Made by a program: the position numbers and the translations under genes | Part shown: one piece after another, positions 61,568-64,000 of the stretch | Numbering within the stretch: position 1 is the first letter of the stretch | Layout of the letters: each line of letters starts with the position of its first letter | Source: Nostoc sp. CHAB 5844 | GTDB lineage: Bacteria > Cyanobacteriota > Cyanobacteriia > Cyanobacteriales > Nostocaceae | Direction: 5' to 3' | DNA length: 64,000 bases | Assembly: GCF_020829595.1 (NCBI RefSeq) | Contig: NZ_JAIVFW010000009.1 | Coordinates: 100,409 to 164,408, forward strand | Notes under the pieces: model-generated | What the model saw: the letters and a program-made list of their open reading frames with translations, nothing else | Told to the model about the DNA's origin: nothing | The model's database searches: none

Positions 61568-62893
61568 TTACTTTTTACTTACTTGGCGATGCAATGGTAA
61601 TTCAATCGCAAAACAGGTACGATTTGACCCACTTTCTACCTCTATTGTTCCTTCTAATTGCTGAATTAATTTCTGCACTAATGCCAGTCCTAATCCTGTG
61701 CCACCTTGCTTCCACGGATCATTACTAGGAATTCGATAGAATTTTTCAAATATATGTGGTAATTCTGAACGCGGGATTTCTATACCCGAATTAATCACTT
61801 GAAATTGAATTTTTTCTAAATTTAATTGGGCAGAAATAACAATTTCAGCATCTAGAGGGCTAAATTTACAGGCATTAGTCAGCAGTTCTATTAATATGCG
61901 TTCTAGACTGAAAGGATCGCCAGTCAGTGGCGGGAGATTGGGCGCTATACTTAAACTTACCTTTTGCTTACATATAGCGCGATTACGTGCTTGAAATAGC
62001 TCTACAACCCGCCAAAGCCACTGTTGTATGTGAATAGTTTCCAACACCCAAGGTTGAGCATCGGTATCTAACCGTTGTAAATCGAGAAAGTTATTAATAA
62101 GATTGATTTCTCGTTCACACTCGTTATCTAAAATTTCAAAATAACGAGATGCTTTTGAGCGTTCTGCTCGTGGCTTTGCCATTTCCACTAAGAAATTTTG
62201 CTCTTGGTGCAGGGCAATTCCTAACATTTGAATCGCCATTTTCATATTCGTCAGTGGTGTGCGGAGTTCGTGGGAGACGGTGCTAAGAAATTCTTCCTTA
62301 AGGCGAGTGAGGCTTTCCATTTCTGCCAACTGCGCCTGTATGGTAGTTTGGCTGGTTTGTTGGCTAAATGCTTCCTGCTTGTAAGCGGTAATGTCTTCAC
62401 ACACCATCAAAATAACGGGATTTTTGTCAGGATAGTCCTCATTAAGCGATATTTTGAGTGTAGTTTTGACCCATGTAATTTTACTGTTAGGGCAGTTGAG
62501 CCGATATTCTCCATTAATAGATTGGCTAGAGAGAGCAGCACTGAAAAGCTCAATGAATGCCTGAGATAGTTTTTGTTTGTCTGTTGGCTCAAATAAACTA
62601 AACACAGAGGTTTTGATTAATTGTTCAGGTGTGTAACCGAGACAGTTAGCTCCAAACTGGTTGACAGACACAATTATGCCCGTTGCATTCACGCTGAAGT
62701 AAATCGTCGGCGTATTTTCATAGAGGGTTCGATACCACTGGAGTTCGGCTTGTGTACGCCGTAGCATTTCTGCTGTGTACAGTTCTAAATCCGAGGTTCG
62801 TTCAGGCACAAGTTCCAAGCGAACCGGAGTTGCTGACAAGGTATCTTGTTGTTCGCGCGTTTGATGCCAGAGCGATCGCTGATTAAAGCTCAT
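61568..62893 (-). CDS. Soluble PAS-domain histidine kinase
   Basis: This 441-residue kinase lacks membrane segments. A PAS domain spans about 55-170 (FSVNATGIIVSVNQFGANCL, then EDITAYKQEA), followed by a HisKA helix pair with the phospho-accepting His at about 208 in LSTVSHELRTPLTNMKMAI, and an ATPase domain (PFSLERILIELLTNACKFSP and GGTGLGLALVQKLIQ). The ATG at 62893 is used; the upstream TTG at 62914 would add seven residues. It is upstream of the PP2C gene on the same strand, separated by about 240 bases with a T-rich stretch. No response regulator is adjacent. Confidence 0.9.
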   Translation of the reverse strand: MSFNQRSLWHQTREQQDTLSATPVRLELVPERTSDLELYTAEMLRRTQAELQWYRTLYENTPTIYFSVNATGIIVSVNQFGANCLGYTPEQLIKTSVFSLFEPTDKQKLSQAFIELFSAALSSQSINGEYRLNCPNSKITWVKTTLKISLNEDYPDKNPVILMVCEDITAYKQEAFSQQTSQTTIQAQLAEMESLTRLKEEFLSTVSHELRTPLTNMKMAIQMLGIALHQEQNFLVEMAKPRAERSKASRYFEILDNECEREINLINNFLDLQRLDTDAQPWVLETIHIQQWLWRVVELFQARNRAICKQKVSLSIAPNLPPLTGDPFSLERILIELLTNACKFSPLDAEIVISAQLNLEKIQFQVINSGIEIPRSELPHIFEKFYRIPSNDPWKQGGTGLGLALVQKLIQQLEGTIEVESGSNRTCFAIELPLHRQVSKK

Positions 62894-63088
62894 AAGACTT
62901 AAGCTTGTACCCAAAAACTAAAATTCATTAATAGGGAATAAAAAACTTAATTATACTTTTTTTGGGTAAATTTAACCAATTAAAGCCAAAAAAAATCATT
63001 CCCTGTGTTTAATGTTTTCTATTGATGACTGATACCCACATAGTATTGCTGACGTTTATTTACATCTGTTTAATGATTGCCACATAGA

Positions 63089-63118
63089 AGTCTGAAGTCT
63101 GAAGTCTGAAGTCTGAAT
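63089..63118. repeat. 7-nt tandem repeat (AGTCTGA)
   Basis: Four copies of AGTCTGA lie between two minus-strand genes. A second heptamer type, CTCAGCA, follows at about 63152-63181 and matches the GAGTGCT repeat in smc. Confidence 0.85.
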
Positions 63119-63185
63119 TATTTTTCATGACTTTGAACAACTGGCTTTATACTCAGCACTTCATAACTCAGCACTCAGCACTTTG

Positions 63186-63767
63186 TTATAAATGATGTAG
63201 CAATTTGAGCTCAGATGCAGTCAGGTTGCGCCATTGGCCTAGTTGGAGTCCATCCAAGCATAGATGAGCTATGCTCACCCTGATGAGTCGCAAAGTTGGA
63301 AACCCCACAGCCGCAGTCATGCGCCGCACCTGACGGTTTTTGCCTTCTGTCAAAGTCATTTCTAACCAAGCTGTCGGCACATTTTTGCGAAATCTGATGG
63401 GTGGATTGCGATCGCCCACAGGTGGATCTTTAGGTAACAGCCTCACTTGTGCAGGTCGAGTGCGGTAATCTTGGATTTCTACACCCGTTTGCAATTTGGT
63501 TATAGCATCTGCATCGGGAATTCGCTCTACTTGAACCCAGTAAGTTCGCTGATGGGCAAAACGCGGATCACAAAGCCGATGTTGCAATTTTCCATCGTTT
63601 GTCAACAGTAATAACCCTTCACTATCCCAGTCTAAACGCCCCACAGGATAGACATCAGGCACATCAATATAATCTTTGAGGGTGCTATGCTTTGGTGTCT
63701 CCTGCGTAAATTGACTGAGGACACCGTAGGGTTTGTGAAAAATCAGATACCGAAAGCTACTAGTCAT
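63186..63767 (-). CDS. Pseudouridine synthase of the RluE/RsuA type
   Basis: This 193-residue enzyme turns a specific rRNA uridine into pseudouridine. It has the start [17 protein letters not shown], the catalytic Asp in [19 protein letters not shown] and the C-terminal motif [20 protein letters not shown]. The S4 RNA-binding domain of RsuA is absent, which places it with RluE, which modifies helix 89 of 23S rRNA in Escherichia coli (position not provable here). It stands alone, with 7-nt repeats immediately after its stop. Confidence 0.9.
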   Translation of the reverse strand: MTSSFRYLIFHKPYGVLSQFTQETPKHSTLKDYIDVPDVYPVGRLDWDSEGLLLLTNDGKLQHRLCDPRFAHQRTYWVQVERIPDADAITKLQTGVEIQDYRTRPAQVRLLPKDPPVGDRNPPIRFRKNVPTAWLEMTLTEGKNRQVRRMTAAVGFPTLRLIRVSIAHLCLDGLQLGQWRNLTASELKLLHHL

Positions 63768-63890
63768 TAGATATTATCTATTTTTTCTCTACTCCTTAAC
63801 TTCTCAATTGAGACTTAACAGGGGCTACTGGGTAGAATTATGCAAAAATTTGGGAATTTTAATAAAAACCACATACAGCACTTCCCGATG

Positions 63891-64000
63891 TTATGAGGGA
63901 CAATAACAGCAATTAGTGAACCAATTTTTTAAATGTTGAGGATTCATTAAGTCGAGAGCAACAGAGATAACTGTATCAACCATTTCGGTTGTAGTTGGAG
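63891..64000 (-). CDS. C-terminal end of a cut gene, possibly a transposase
   Basis: The minus-strand frame is open from the window edge to a stop at 63891-63893 and encodes EMVDTVISVALDLMNPQHLK and ends NWFTNCCYCPS. The wording of the end resembles the C-terminus of transposases that are common in cyanobacteria. Only about 36 residues are visible, so the call is tentative and the gene may be intact or broken outside the window. Confidence 0.4.
   Translation of the reverse strand, partial: PTTTEMVDTVISVALDLMNPQHLKNWFTNCCYCPS

Noticed and set aside
1..64000. CRISPR arrays, prophage or integrative element
   Set aside because: No evenly spaced direct repeats with unique spacers, no phage structural genes and no integrase or tRNA-associated attachment site were seen. 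The 7-nt runs are tandem without spacers.

Overview
This window is a 64 kb piece of a chromosome from a filamentous, probably heterocyst-forming cyanobacterium of the Nostoc/Calothrix/Scytonema kind. The evidence is the many GCGATCGC (HIP1) octamers scattered through genes and gaps, the moderately AT-rich coding style, the 7-nt tandem repeats and small palindromic repeats typical of Nostocales, several cyanobacterial gene families (PRC-barrel gene beside smc, CHAT-TPR protein, Uma2 and DUF29 proteins, FHA kinase), and a small gene resembling the heterocyst-frequency gene patD. No rRNA, tRNA, CRISPR array or complete insertion sequence was seen. Both edges cut genes.

Layout. 1-3.5 kb: an ABC-2 type exporter (cut ATPase, one intact permease and a damaged tandem copy of that permease). 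3.5-4.2 kb: a PIN toxin/antitoxin pair. 4.3-7.5 kb: a tightly coupled operon for an OpuC/OsmU-type osmoprotectant ABC importer that runs by an ATGA overlap into a phytochelatin-synthase-like peptidase. 7.9-10.9 kb: a membrane pentapeptide-repeat protein and a secreted gamma-glutamyltransferase. 11-15.6 kb: small unknown genes, a decayed region, a GT39-like membrane protein and a PRC-barrel protein. 15.6-19.4 kb: smc. 19.8-24.7 kb: hisC, two methyltransferases, a heme-oxygenase-fold diiron protein and a Uma2 protein. 25-28.4 kb: ftsI with an FtsL-like partner and a tiny lipoprotein. 28.9-36.4 kb: glgB, Uma2 and DUF29 proteins, a cysteine desulfurase overlapped by a higBA toxin-antitoxin pair, and nuclease-like genes. 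37-39.6 kb: serA and prmA. 39.7-45.3 kb: SemiSWEET, CHAT-TPR protein with a secreted partner, aroC, and an FG-GAP repeat protein. 45.5-50.3 kb: a histidine kinase, a PatD-like gene and the stringent-response enzyme. 50.4-56.8 kb: two very large glycosyltransferase/methyltransferase genes that share a domain, and a TPR protein. 57.5-63.8 kb: FHA-Ser/Thr kinase, PP2C phosphatase, PAS histidine kinase and an RluE-type pseudouridine synthase.

The most unusual feature is a family of short hairpin-forming repeats (36-41 nt, centre GGGTTTCCC or a variant) that lie both between genes and inside reading frames. One 74-nt composite copy is identical in the osmoprotectant-binding protein gene (at its C-terminus) and in smc (inside a loop of the N-terminal head), read in the same frame both times. 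smc holds a second related copy nested in 7-nt repeats, and a separate run of 7-nt repeats in its coiled-coil arm, where three units add exactly seven residues. A sensor kinase and a methyltransferase also appear to have gained coding sequence from repeats. Terminal stems of the hairpin differ between copies by paired changes, which points to a structured element that spreads and is tolerated as protein.

Functional links that can be proposed from context are glutathione or gamma-glutamyl handling (PCS-like peptidase plus gamma-glutamyltransferase) beside osmolyte uptake, a reversible Ser/Thr phosphorylation pair, septal peptidoglycan synthesis (ftsI and FtsL-like), and surface glycan synthesis (the large glycosyltransferase pair).
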